Below, piece by piece: positions 8,879 to 20,900 of a DNA stretch of 64,000 bases. A program made the translations under genes and the position numbers. The notes under the pieces were generated by a model. The model did no database searches and was not told where the DNA came from. It worked only from the letters and a program-made list of their open reading frames with translations. The number at the start of each line of letters is the position of its first letter. Within the stretch, counting starts at the first letter, position 1. Source of the stretch: Telmatactis stephensoni (Eukaryota; Cnidaria; Anthozoa; Actiniaria; Isophelliidae); assembly GCA_029948255.1 (NCBI GenBank), contig JALIZF010001542.1:62001-126000 (forward strand). Reading direction: 5' to 3'.

Positions 8879-11843
8879 TTATAACAGTTTGGATGAACTA
8901 TTCTGAGCCAATGTCATCATTGCACTGTTGTCTAGGCAAACTAGTTTCCATTCCTCCTCTAGGTTGGCTCCGATAGAGCGGAAGAAATCAATTGAATTTT
9001 GGTTCCAGTCAAGGACAGCCAATTTTATTTTAAAGCACTTTTTCTCCACTGCAACCTTGAATAGAAATGACATAAATTTTAGTTGAAGACTGTGAAAATA
9101 ACAATATATATTGACTATTTTGAAAATGATGTACTAGTAATGTCATCCCCCCTCTTGAGGGGAGGAAAGTGGATGGGGTGGGGAGGACGACTCAACATAC
9201 AAGATGATACAAGACTGACAAGAGTTGGATGGTGAACATGACTTTATAAGTCACAAAAGAGTAGATTTTCTATGACAGCACTGTGAAAATGACAGTCACG
9301 GCATGGTTACAGCAGGAATTTTGAATGTTTTTATAGACGGCACTGACACGGCCACGGCATTGCACAGTCCATTTCACACTCATAACAAATCTGCTTTACC
9401 CTTTCTAAACTAAACAACAGTAAAGCTCTCTTACCTTGGCCAAATGTTTGAAAAAGCCAATCCCAATGCCTTTTTCTTCACAACAAATTAATAGAAAACA
9501 AAAGAATTAATAGTCAAGTAATAAACAATCTGGTTTATCAACTCTCAATCCAACATGCATATGGCACTAAATGATGGATTATCAACTCTCAATGACACAT
9601 CCTGAGAGACCAATGTTTTAGTTGTCTTACCCAGGGGCATCTACAACTTTTAGTAAATTAAATTATTTGAAAGAGTACAGGAAATTATCTGTACCAACCA
9701 ACAGCTGGGCCCACACTATTTCAAAAGAAAATGCTAAACCAGGATTAAATCTAAAGAAAACAACTGGTTTCAACTTAAGATTGTCTTTTGAAGATTACTG
9801 GGCCCATGCAGGTGCCTATCATAAACAATTGATTTCTAAAGGTCCAGACACAAAATGCAACAATTACGTACACTGCAACATTTTCTCCAGTATATCACAT
9901 GCAGTGTTGCACTGTGTGTCCATCCCTGCAATAATATTGTGTGCAGGTTTAGGGTTGAGTTCTACTTCTGCAACATTTTGTGCAACATTTGCATGCACCA
10001 TTGCAGGGGTGGATACACGCGGTGCAATATTGTTCTGCACTTGAAGTTGCAGAAAATATTGCAGGAATTGTAAGTTGCATTTGTGTGTTGGGGATGTGAG
10101 GATGTCTTGTGGATGTGACGATCTTAAGCATCTGTCATAGAGGGGTGTCTGTCTTATGGAAGTGTCCATCATGGAGGGATGTATCCTTAATAGAGGCATC
10201 TGTCATAGAGGGGTGTCTGTCTTATGGAAGTGTCCATCATGGAGGGATGTATCCTATAGAGGCATCTGTCATAGAGGGGTGTCTGTCTTATGGAAGTGTC
10301 CATCATGGAGGGATGTATCCTATAGAGGCATCTGTCATAGAGGGGTGTCTGTCTTATGGAAGTGTCCATCATGGAGGGATGTATCCTTAATAGAGGCATC
10401 TGTCATAGAGGGGTGTCTGTCTTATGGAAGTGTCCATCATGGAGGGATGTATCCTATAGAGGCATCTGTCATAGAGGGGTGTCTGTCTTATGGAAGTGTC
10501 CATCATGGAGGGATGTATCCTATAGAGGCATCTGTCATAGAGGGGTGTCTGTCTTATGGAAGTGTCCATCATGGAGGGATGTATCCTTAATAGAGGCATC
10601 TGTCATAGAGGGGTGTCTGTCTTATGGAAGTGTCCATCATGGAGGGATGTATCCTATAGAGGCATCTGTCATAGAGGGGTGTCTGTCTTATGGAAGTGTC
10701 CATCATGGAGGGATGTATCCTATAGAGGCATCTGTCATAGAGGGGTGTCTGTCTTATGGAAGTGTCCATCATGGAGGGATGTATCCTATAGAGGCAATTA
10801 TGTCATAGAGGGTTGTCTGCCCTTTATATTCACTTGTCATATGATACTGGTCTGTTTTACAGACTGAGGTGTCTGTCATAGAGCAGATTTCGTATGAGTG
10901 TGAAACGGACCACGCCGTGCCGTGGCCGTGTCAGTGCCGTGTTGTCTATAAAAACATTCGAAATTCATGCCGTAACTGTGCCGTGACCTAAATGCAGTGC
11001 CGTTTTCACAGTCATATGAAATCAGTACTCTAAGAAGGTATCTGCCTTATGGAAGTGTCTATTGATGTGTTTATGTATCATGTTCATTAGTTGATTTGTT
11101 AGCATGGAGTGGAGGCTGGGTAGCAGTGGTCTTATTTGGACAAGCAGCCGTTGGACAAGTAGCCCTTGGGCCGACTGAGTACAGAAAAAAACAAGCTGTA
11201 CAATTACTTCGTGCACTTGGAATAACATAGAGGTCTTCCAAATACAATATGCGACCTTTCCATGTAGAGTAGGCATGGTGATATAAAGCAAAGCCAACCA
11301 GTTCTTTTTTGTCATTTGATTCTTGTTCAGCTACAAAGCAATAAAACCATGGATGCTCTCCAAAGCAGTCTCTCTTGAGAACTAAAGAAGAACAATATTT
11401 AGAAATAAAATGGAAAAGGGAAAGAAAGAAACAAAAAAGAAAAGGAGGAAAAAGCAGGGATAATTTCAGGAAAAGGAAAGAAAGGGACAAGAAAGGATAG
11501 GAAACGAAACGAAAGGAGAGGAAAAGAAATGAAAAGAAAGGAAGGAAAGGAAAGGAAAGGAAAGGAAAGCTGCAAAGGAAAGGTAAAAACACTGTCACGC
11601 AAGTACGAAAACCAAATCAGTAAAGTATGTCTCACCTTCAGGTGTTGTGGTGACAACTGACTCAGGTTCTTTTTCGTATACAGCTAGACCCTTTTGAAGA
11701 AAAATATTTGGTTTGATATATCATTATTAATAAAAGTTCTTACGTAAATACTGACAATTTGAAAAACCTAATACCTTAATCAACTTAAGGATGTCCTCAC
11801 AATCTTCAGGGACGGCTTCGCGTATGATGAAATCATCAGGCAT
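8879..11843 (-). CDS. SAT1: Spermidine/spermine (or thialysine) N-acetyltransferase, GNAT family, five exons
   Basis: Minus-strand exons: 11775-11843 (start ATG), 11636-11690, 11208-11381, 9435-9475 and 8879-9055 (stop TAA). All junctions are GT-AG with matching phases. The product is 171 aa, the length of vertebrate SAT1. N-terminus MPDDFIIREAVPEDCEDILK; exon 3 has FGEHPWFYC and LYLEDLYVIPSAR (beta 4, acetyl-CoA site); exon 4 gives the short KGIGIGFFKHLAK loop and helix (the R/Q-x2-G-x-G acetyl-CoA pyrophosphate motif); exon 5 has LDWNQNSIDFF, the conserved WN-x2-(S)I-x-F motif of this family. Known role: transfers acetyl from acetyl-CoA to polyamines or thialysine in the cytosol, controlling polyamine export and breakdown. 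Whether it is SAT1, SAT2 or a thialysine enzyme cannot be settled from motifs. Shares a short upstream region with ACOT9 copy A. Confidence 0.93.
9261..9402. mobile_element. Small MITE (gtagattt ends), copy 1
   Basis: About 140 bp with ends gtagattttctatgacagca and aaatctgc preceded by tttcacactcat. The inner part is rich in cacggc/gccgtg. The same family recurs at 10883-11024, 47436-47570 and twice in 52592-52835. It lies near the end of SAT intron 4 as transcribed. Confidence 0.65.
10134..10800. repeat. 66/68-bp minisatellite with a 200-bp higher-order unit
   Basis: Ten units of catctgtcatagaggggtgt...ggagggatgtatcc lie in SAT intron 3 (the intron between its exons 3 and 4). Two units end in ctatagagg (66 bp) and every third ends in cttaatagagg (68 bp), giving an exact 200-bp super-repeat seen three times. 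Long open frames with repeated tryptophan/glycine motifs come from the repeat and are not genes. Confidence 0.95.
10883..11024. mobile_element. Small MITE (gcagattt ends), copy 2
   Basis: Starts gcagatttcgtatgagtgtg and ends cacagtcatatgaaatc. Same cacggc/gccgtg-rich core as copy 1. It directly follows the 66-bp minisatellite in the SAT intron. Confidence 0.65.
11402..11585. repeat. Polypurine tract (gaaaag/ggaaa)n in SAT intron 2
   Basis: About 180 bp of almost pure A/G built of ggaaa and gaaaag steps. On the coding strand this is a long pyrimidine tract directly upstream of the exon 3 acceptor at 11382-11383. Confidence 0.9.
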
Positions 11844-11968
11844 TGCAAGTTTCAAAACAAATTTCGTCGAGCCAAATTCTTGGAACTTGAGTGATCGGAA
11901 CCAACGTCTGGAACAAATGATCACCGCGATGTTTCGTTACAGCGGTCTTCCATTGTATAAACATAGAG
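11844..11968. promoter_or_regulatory. Shared head-to-head promoter region of SAT and ACOT9 copy A
   Basis: Only 125 bp separate the SAT start codon (minus, 11843) from the ACOT9 copy A start codon (plus, 11969), so both 5' UTRs and core promoters must share or overlap this DNA. The ACOT9 side (about 11930-11968, gcgatgtttcgttacagcgg) is conserved upstream of copy B at 44780-44820. The SAT side is not, so homology of the tandem duplication starts inside this region. No TATA box is evident near either start codon. Confidence 0.6.
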
Positions 11969-14900
11969 ATGGCGGCGATGGCAACGGCAAGAACATGTCA
12001 GAAACTGTTGAAAAATCTTTCTAAAAGGTAAGAAATTCTATAATTAGTACAATTTTAACTCAATTTTCGAATGATAGATCAATACTCCATTTTCGAGTTC
12101 CTCTTTGCTCAGGCTAAGCCTCGATTACGCGAAATTTATTCCATAGAATTATAGCAATTAACAGTCCGATGGAATATTTGCAATGAACAAACAAAGAGAA
12201 TACTTTAGAATTCCACGGGGTTTTTGCTAAATTCATGAATATTTTACTTGGATTCGAGGCTTAGCCTGAGCAAAACGGAATTCGAAACTGGTCTATTATC
12301 TATAATTAGATAATTTATGAGAAGCTTTCGATGTAATTTTCTGCTATATTTTTTGAAAGTTCGGCTGGTAGCTGTTCTATGATGATTGTAAGATCATTTT
12401 CCTCCGGGCGTAGTTTGGCCCAAGACTCAATGGTCATGCACATGAAAGACAGTAAGTTACTTAAGAAGTACATGCATGTCCCCAAGCTTTTATAAAAATG
12501 TTTCAGCTTTGTCGACAATTGTTCTCTGAGGGGGTGTTTGCATGACACTAGGATCATCCTAGCTAGCACTAGGATCGTGCATCCAGCTAGCAGGCGAATC
12601 ATCCTTTATGAATTACCTGCTATACATTTATAGTCCAGGAAAATGATGCAGCTTTAATGTGGAATTGTTCAAACTTGTGTAACAAAGAACATGAAATTCG
12701 GCATATTGATAGAGGTTCATGTCCTGAACAATTCTGGAGGTGGAGCCACACCCAAAAATCAATTACTTATACTTATCGATATTCTTGGAATTAATTATCT
12801 CAGAAACAAAGATTAAGAGCATCTAATGTTAATACAAAAAGGTGAAATGAAGGATAGTGATAAGGTAGAGTATGCTGAGTAATTTTTGATTGAGAGCCAT
12901 GCCCCCTAAATGCTACTTTGAGAACTACAGCTATGGATTACATTATACATGAAATTGATACAAAAGGTTTTTCCTCTCATGGTGTCAATGTGAAATCTAG
13001 CACATTGTTAAAGACTTTAAGGCTCAAAGTAATTATAGATATGGAGCCACACCTAAAAACAAGTACTTCCAGTTTTATGGTAATGGAATATATCATTAAT
13101 AAAATCAGCAAAATATACTTGCATGTAGTTTTAGTGTATAACCGTAAAAGTGAAAGCAGAATAAATGAATTCAAGATATGATTAACATAGAGCTACACCC
13201 TGTAAAAGTACTTACAGATTAATAATTGCAGTTTCTTTCTGCTGCCACTTTTCATTTAAGTAATCGACTTTTTGATTAAGCAGTATAAAATGCGCGCGCA
13301 TGTCTCTGTACTGTGATATAAACACGATGGAAGATTAGAGCAAGAAAAAAGCAAGCTTAGGAACACGAGGCGTAGCCGAGTGTTTCTCTTGCCTTTCGAG
13401 TGCTCTACATCTTCAAGAGTGTTTATATCACAGTACAGAGACATGAGCGATCGTTTTATATTGCTTTTATAAAATATTTTCGACGTTTTTTGAGCGAGCC
13501 ATGTCTCTGTCCTCTGATATAAACATGGTAGCCAGCCATGCAATCAGTGCGCGCGTTATATCTCAAATATTTTATAATATACATTATAACATAACTAAAA
13601 TTCTTAGGTACTCTGTTACTGGGCATAGCTTTATGCTAATTATTACTTTTGAATGATACTACCTAGCTTATAAACTAAAATGAAAAGTTTATTTTGCTTG
13701 CTATTTTAAAAACAACTGTACGCAAAGTATACTTTTTGTATACGATAAGTATACTAGAAGCCCTGAAAAGGTGAGAATGGTCTGTCTGTTGTATACTTTT
13801 CGTATACTGCACGTATCAAACTTGAGAAATGTGCAATCGATGCTGTATACTTTTTGTATACGTCTGTATCTGATGTATACTAATAGTATAGCATTAAATT
13901 TTCCAAAATTCTAAAATGTATGTATTGTATACTTTTAGTATATATCAAAAGGTGTAGTATATAAATTTTATAAAATTCAGTTTGTCAGTTTGTCAGCATT
14001 TGTGTCATTACCAAAACTGGGCCCTCACTCATAGCAATGTATACATTTAGTATACACAAAGCATACATCAAATATACATCAACCCCATTATGTATATTTG
14101 ATGTATACATCAACATGAAAGGCAAATAGCAATGCTTAAAATATTACACTTCTTTGTGATGTAAAAATTATGTATACATTTGGAACCAGCAAAGTGCTGA
14201 TTGAGCAGTAGACTTTCAATATTTTCCTCTTCTAAAATTTCCATGGCCTCACCTACAAAATAGAAGTAGGCAATAGAAATAGGAAAACCTGAAAAGGTTT
14301 TTGGGGTTCCTGTGGGTGCACCCTGTTCATATTGGTCAGCGGTTTCACGTTTAAGGCGGTAAATCGTGGCGAGTTTGCACAACATTTTACTTGCAGAGCA
14401 AACAGAGGCTGCTAAATTAGCTCTTTTTCCTGACTTTATGTCTGAGAGAAAAATGTTTGAAAATGAAGGTAAGCAAACAGTTTAAAAGATTTTTAATTTA
14501 ATACAAGTGATATTGCCATATATCTGACGTGTTTATTTCTGTTGGGCTTGTTTCTGCTGTTTGAGCAGCTGTCACTTTTTGACTCTTTGCATGGACATTT
14601 TATGATTCAAAGTCACTCAGTGTTCGAGCTTTTATCTTTCTTTGAATTATGTTATAGCTATAATTTTGTTTGCAGGAAACCAAATGTAGTGTCTAAGAAA
14701 GCTTTGAACAAAATGAAATCTCTATTCTGAAACAAAAGCTTTGACAGGTAGTGCAGTTTTTGGGTAAAAGTTTGTGATTTGTAAGGTAAGCTTAAGTTAT
14801 TCAAATTAATCTTATATATTATTCTAGTGTACTGTTTCCAACCTCATTAAACGGAATTTAACTTTCATTTGTTTCATATTTTGAAGTCATTAAATAATTA

Positions 14901-17900
14901 AGACCATCAACTGCAGAGTATAAGCTTACATCATGTAAAATATTTTGAGTTCAAAATAGAGGCAGCACTAGCATTATTGCATGATCTCTAGCACTTCTCG
15001 CCTATAAATAAATGTTTTCTGAAATATCGATTTATTTATAAAACAAAATGTTTTGCAGAATAGTTTCCTATTTTATGACATTGACAAGCAGTGCCAAACT
15101 CATTTTCCTTGAAAACAATTGTGAAAAGTTTGTCTATTCTAGCTTCTCCACTTACTCGACTATATACTAAAAGTAATCAAGTTTGTTAGATTAGTATACA
15201 AAAAGTATATATGTATGCTTCCAAATCACCAAGGAAAAGAAAGGTATACTAAAAGTATATATTCTTTTTTTTGTGTAGCCATATACTTTTTTATACTTTA
15301 TACTAAAAGTATGCAAGTTTGTTAGATTAGTATACAAAAAGTATATTGTATGCTTCCAAATCACCAAGGAAAAGAAAGGTATACTAAAAGTATATTTTTT
15401 GTGTGTGTGTAGTATACTTTTTTTTATACTTTATAAAGTATAGAAAAAGTATATGAAAAAGGACGAAATTCATACTACTAACAGTATACTCTTAGTATAC
15501 TTTTAGTATATTATACTAAAAGTATATTTTTGTGTGTGTGTAGTATACTTTTTTTATACTTTATAAAGTATAGAAAAAGTATATGAAAAAGGACGAAATT
15601 CATACTACTAACAGTATACTCTTAGTATACTTTTAGTATATCATAACAGTATACAAAAAGTATACTGCTTGCAGTATACTTTTCATACTATTGATGTATA
15701 TTATTAGTATATGATATTATGGTAAGGGATATATAATTATATTATAATTTAATAATAATAATGATAATAATAATCGTTTATTTACCACTTGGCAGAACTA
15801 CAGGCTGAATTACAGTGGTGGTCAGCAAATTACAATAATTATATAACAGCAATTAATACAATACATTATAAGTATAATAATGTTAAATAGAATATCTTAT
15901 CATGATGAAATTGTTGTATCTTTCGGTACGGCCCATATGGGTAATAACACTTCTGTTGGATCTCAAACTATATTCATGTTCAGTAAACGTTTTATATGGC
16001 TTACAATACTTTATGGGTTCGTCTAGCCCTATGATAATGATATATTCCATTGCTATAAAGCTGGAAGTACTTGTTTTTAGGCGTGGCTCCATATCTAGGA
16101 TTACTTTGGGCCTAAGCCTTTAACAGTGTGCACAATTTCACATGGATACCACAAAAGGAAATTAAATCCTTTTGTATCAATTACATACATGTATAATGTA
16201 TTCCATAGCTATATAGTTCTCCAAGTAGCATTTAGGGGTGTGGCTGTCAATCAAAAATTACTCAGCATACTATAGCTACCTTATCACTATCCTTAATTGC
16301 ACCCATTTTGCATTAACATTTGATACTGTTTATCTTTGTTTCTGAGATAATTAGATAATTAACTCCAAGAATATCGATCTGTAAGTAATTGATTTTTGGG
16401 CGTGGCTCCACCTCTTGCATTATTTATTTTAGAATTTTTTTGTTGAATAAAAATAATGTTTTAACATATTAATATTTTTGAGGGACTTTTAATAGATCCA
16501 CTTTAGATTACAGGTGAATCGACTTAGATTGTGGCCTGGGCAAAATGACTTCAGATTGTAGGTGAAACGTTTCAGGCAAAATGTCGACCAGTGGGCAAAA
16601 CAACTGGCATTTGCCAGGATGATCTTAGTGCCATGTAAACACCTCTTAAACTGTTCTGTAAATGTGGTTATCTATAAGCAAAGTTAACTTGGAGCGGATT
16701 GCTGGTCAGCGGTTGTTGCTCGCTGCACAGGCGCGATTGCTGCTTTGCCCTCGTGGTCAGTCATTGCTCAGCATTGCTGCTTGTTTGTTGCCTTTGCCCC
16801 ACCCACCCTCCTCTGGGATTGAAGTACTTTCAGTATAATTTTCCACTGCTAAGACATAGCCTGCGTAGCGGCTCTTTGGGGGAAGAGGAAGGGGAGGGGA
16901 GGGGGAAGGAGGGAAAGGGAAAGGGGAGGGGGACTGGGGAGGAGAGGAGGGAAAGGAGAGCCTGCAGCCAAACCCCTGGTTTTTCCGTTACTCGCGGGCA
17001 CCAGCGCCCGCGTATTTCTATTGGTCGAAATCGATAGCGTTGAAAGGTTGATATGTTTGATGGACAGTCAGAGTTCAAGATGGAGTTGACGGTGGAGGAG
17101 AATATGAAGCTTTTAAATTTTGATCTTAAACAAGAACAAGAACATGCTGTGAAGTCTCTCTTGGCTGGCAAAGACGTCCTTGCGATTTTACCTACACGGT
17201 TTCGGAAAAAGCAGGATTTTATATCAAGCCTTCGCACAGATTAAGGAAAGTGCTGTTGTCGTGGTCATTGCTCCTTTGACGAGCATCATTAATGACCAAA
17301 TTTCACATCTGAATAATTTGGGGATATCTAGTGTCGAATGTTCTGCTTTAAAAGCTGATGAAATCAAGGATTGTAAATTTCAAATCCTCTATAGCTCTGC
17401 TGAGTTAAAGAAGAACACCAGTGAACTTCACAAGCGACTACGGTGGCCATGCAGTTAGGGCCATCGTGAATTTTTTAAACTTCAACTTTAATTTTTATTT
17501 TCACTGGCTGTTTGAATGCAATTTAATTTTTTTTTTTTTGACATTTATATATTTTTTATCGCTTTTTAACACGAGATCTCGCCTTTTAACACGAGATCTC
17601 GCCTTTCAACACGAGATCTCGCCTTTTAACACGAGATCGCCTTTTAACACGAGATCTCGCCTTTCAACACGAGATCTCGCCTTTTAACACGAGATCTCGC
17701 CTTTTAACACGAGATCTCGCCTTTCAACACGAGATCTCGCTTTTTAACACGAGATCTCGCTTTTTAACACGAGATCTCGCCCTTTTAACATGAGATCTCG
17801 CTTTTTAACACGAGATCTCGCCTTTCAACACGAGATCTCGCCTTTTAACACGAGATCTCGCCTTTTAACACGAGATCTCGCCTTTCAACACGAGATCTCG

Positions 17901-20900
17901 CCTTTTAACACGAGATCTCGCCTTTTAACACGAGATCTCGCCTTTCAACACGAGATCTCGCTTTTTAACACGAGATCTCGCTTTTTAACACGAGATCTCG
18001 CCCTTTTAACACGAGATCTCGCTTTTTAACACGAGATCTCGCCTTTTAACACGAGATCTCGCCTTGATTGCCTGCCCCCTCCCCCTGGGATTGTCTGCAA
18101 GCACGTGCATCGTTAAGTGGCCAGCGGTCGTTTCCGTAACCAACGGTAAGTACTTCATTCACCATCAATATAACCCATTGAAATTCTAGGCACATGTATA
18201 TACAAAAATACATGATTCCCATGTATTTCAATTCCATGTATTCCCATGTATTCCCGTGTATTCCCCTGTATTCCCATGTATTCCCATATATTCCCCTGTA
18301 TTCCCATGTATTCCAATGTATTCCCCTGTATTCCCATGTATTCCCCTGTATTCCAATGTATTCCCCTGTATTCCCATGTATTCCCGTGTATTCCCGTGTA
18401 TTCCCATGTATTCACAGGAAGCCCGTAAAATTTTATTCGTGTTTTAAGATGAGATCTCGAGATCTCGTGTTGAAAGGCGAGATCTCGTGTTAAAAGGCGA
18501 GATCTCGTGTTAAAAGGCGAGATCTCGTGTTAAAAGGCGAGATCTCGTGTTAAAAGGCGAGATCTCATGTTATAAAGTGAGGTCTCGTGTTAAAAGGCAA
18601 GATCTCGTATTAAAAGGCGAGATCTCGTGTTGAAAGGCGAGATCTTGTGTTAAAAGGCGAGATCTCGTGTTAAAAGGCGAGATCTCGTGTTGAAAGGCGA
18701 GATCGCGTGTTAAAAGGCGAGATCTCGTGTTAAAAGGCGAGATCTCGTGTTATAAAGCGATAAAAAATATATAAATGTCAAAAAAAAACAAAATTAAATT
18801 GCATTCAAACAGCCAGTGAAAATAAAAATTAAAGTTGAAGTTTAAAAAATTCACGATGGCCCTAACCGGCCACCGTAAGCGACAGTATCGTGCATTGTTG
18901 TTGACGAGACTCACACCGTTGAAACGTGGTCAGGCAAAAGGTAGCGAACTGTAATCTTTTACTATAGCCTAAATAACTTAAGTTTACTGTTAACTTACAT
19001 ATAAATCTACGTTAAAAACTTATGTTTTCTATGTGTATTTTATCTGTAGGTCGAGAGGTCAGCCCTTTGCATTCCTTTCTCTCAGACAGCTTGAAAAAAT
19101 TCTCTGAAGAACTTCTTGAAATCCTTAAATTTAGTTTGCAAATTCGACAAAAATCGTTTACACTCTCAGATCTTGGTTTTGGTCCTCTAGCTGCAGGCTT
19201 TTAGGGGTTGAAAGCATTAATAAACTAAAGCATTACACAAATAACCATAAAAATGTCATAAAACCGTCTAATCAATTATGAATTTGTTTTGGTTCGGCAA
19301 AGGTGCCAGAACTACACGTGAGTCATTTGACAAGACAGTAGTAGCTCGTCTTTCACTTCCGGTCATTTCTGATTGGTCAAGGAAATTTGATCCCTCGAGT
19401 GGGCAGTAACGGAAAAACCAGGGGTTTGGCTGCAGGCTCTCCTTTCCCTCCTCTCCTCCCCAGTCCCCCTCCCCTTCCCCTTTCCCTCCTTCCCCCTCCC
19501 CTCCCCTCCCCTTCCTCTTCCCCCACAGAGCCGCTACGCAGGCTACTAAGTGTGACAGGTGCTGAGGTTAACCTGTGGCAAGGTTGCCATGGTTACCTCT
19601 TACCAGTTGCTAGCATTGCTATTGGCTCATTGCTGCTAGGGCACCTATACCCTCCATAATTATTAAGTAGCGACAAGTTAATGATGTCTTTTCTTGCATT
19701 ATTCAATAATGCTTCTTCCAGTCTTTCAGTTCGTTTCTTTTTTAAACTGTATTTTTTCTTTTATAGTCAAATACAACTTGCAAACAATGGTTGGAGGACA
19801 GTCACCTTATTGGAGGTTAGCTGTATATTTTTTTAATATATAATACATGTATCATAATAAATGAATGATCAGACATGGAATAATTTGCTGCCGGCATTTC
19901 AACTTCACTGATAGTGACGGATACTATGGATACCGTACCTCCACCGATACCACGGATACCTCAATAGAATGAACACTAATCAATGTTTATGTTACCACTC
20001 TATAATTATGTGCTCTGGTTGATTGACTGGTTGTGTTGTCTTTGTTTTTGAGCTAAGTTGTCATTGTTATTCAAATTTATCATTATTAGTATTCATTAAG
20101 GCCACGCATGAGCTGTTGATAGTGATATTTCTTAGGGAAGACAATGTTCTTTTAGGAGTTTTTAACTTGTAGATAATTGCAAATTCATGAGTCATTGTGG
20201 AGGGACATATTAAAAATTTTATGCAAATGAGTCATGCAATCACTCACTTGAATATCATTGTAAACTAATTCCAGCTGTAACGTAAATCAGTATGGGGCAA
20301 CCTCAACAATCTGTATCCTATTATTACCACTGACAATAATAATTATGGCTTAACATACTTGTGGTTCATATTTGAACTATCCATGTTGTATCAGTACAAA
20401 AATCAACTGTCCATATAAACCAGTTGGTCTCCAGAACGCATGCTTATAGTACCCATTGTAGACCAGCTAGCTGTCATTGAAAGCTGTCAGTGAAGATCTG
20501 AAATGTAGTGCAATGGCTATGACTTGATGATCGATGTCTTCAAGAAACATGATGCTTCATGGAGCTCTTGGTGGTGCAAGTCAAATTACAAGTCAGTGAT
20601 TTTGATTTTGCCCAGTATTGATTTTGAAGGATTTCTTTAAAAATTGTTTGCTGTTTTAAATCAAACATCGGAGAATTGAGATCTTTTCCATGATTGCATT
20701 AGCAATTATTATGCTATATATACATGTACATAGGCCATTATTTTATTTTTGCATGATGGCGTCATATACTACAACTACCAGAATGCTTTGCCCAACATGC
20801 ACTTTCTTTTGTAAAATAATTAGTGCCAATTGTTTTGCTATTCTCAAAAGGGAATAAAAATCTGAATAAGAAAGAAAATTCATAGAGCATTAATTCTGGT

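Larger units (their letters stand above)
12530..16646. mobile_element. 4.1-kb PIF/Harbinger-like foldback element in intron 1 of ACOT9 copy A
   Basis: Left end gggggtgtttgcatgacact and right end (agtgccatgtaaacacctct) are inverse and match the 215-bp MITE at 57120-57334. Copy B has the uninterrupted site (ctctctcttaactgttctct, about 46411-46430). In copy A the flanks are tga and taa, consistent with a mutated TAA duplication. Long inner arms (about 12660-13110 and 16020-16440) are diverged inverted repeats of each other. The interior holds many gtatac palindromes, a nested inverted repeat at 13275-13545 and one open frame (14110-14441). I found no DDE transposase. Confidence 0.7.
17053..19200 (+). 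pseudogene. RecQ-type DEAH helicase fragment, frameshifted and interrupted
   Basis: 17080-17215 reads as LKQEQEHAVKSLLAGKDVLA then ILPT (Q motif and start of Walker A). The frame shifts at the Walker A glycine and continues as HGFGKSRILYQAF, then VVIAPLTSIINDQISHLNNL (motif Ia) to about 17450. After a 1.4-kb inverted-repeat insertion the gene resumes at 18885 with CIVVDETHTVETWSGKR (motif II, DEAH changed to DETH). An apparent donor and acceptor follow, then a RecQ-like stretch at 19047-19110 before stops. Motifs III-VI are absent. Not functional as it stands. In intact relatives this would be an ATP-dependent 3'-5' helicase. Confidence 0.75.
16857..19545 (+). mobile_element. 2.7-kb TIR element with TAGCCTGCGTAGC ends carrying a RecQ-like relic
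   Basis: Left end tagcctgcgtagcggctctt and right end aagagccgctacgcaggcta-like are inverse. The inverted match continues about 150 bp through a purine-rich arm to ccaggggtttggctgcaggc. Inside lie a broken helicase gene and a large inverted array of 20-bp repeats. Helicase-bearing DNA transposons exist among animals (Academ-type elements are one), but superfamily assignment here is only a guess. The short elements at 3414-3671 and 55633-55815 look like non-autonomous relatives. The copy B equivalent of intron 1 has no such element. Confidence 0.7.

Noticed and set aside
10109..10867. Several repeated plus- and minus-strand frames of 60-150 codons
   Set aside because: They follow the 200-bp super-repeat inside a SAT intron and have identical repeating peptides.
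17571..18757. CRISPR-like or telomere-like array
   Set aside because: Units are contiguous without unique spacers and lie in an animal intron; it is an inverted satellite array.
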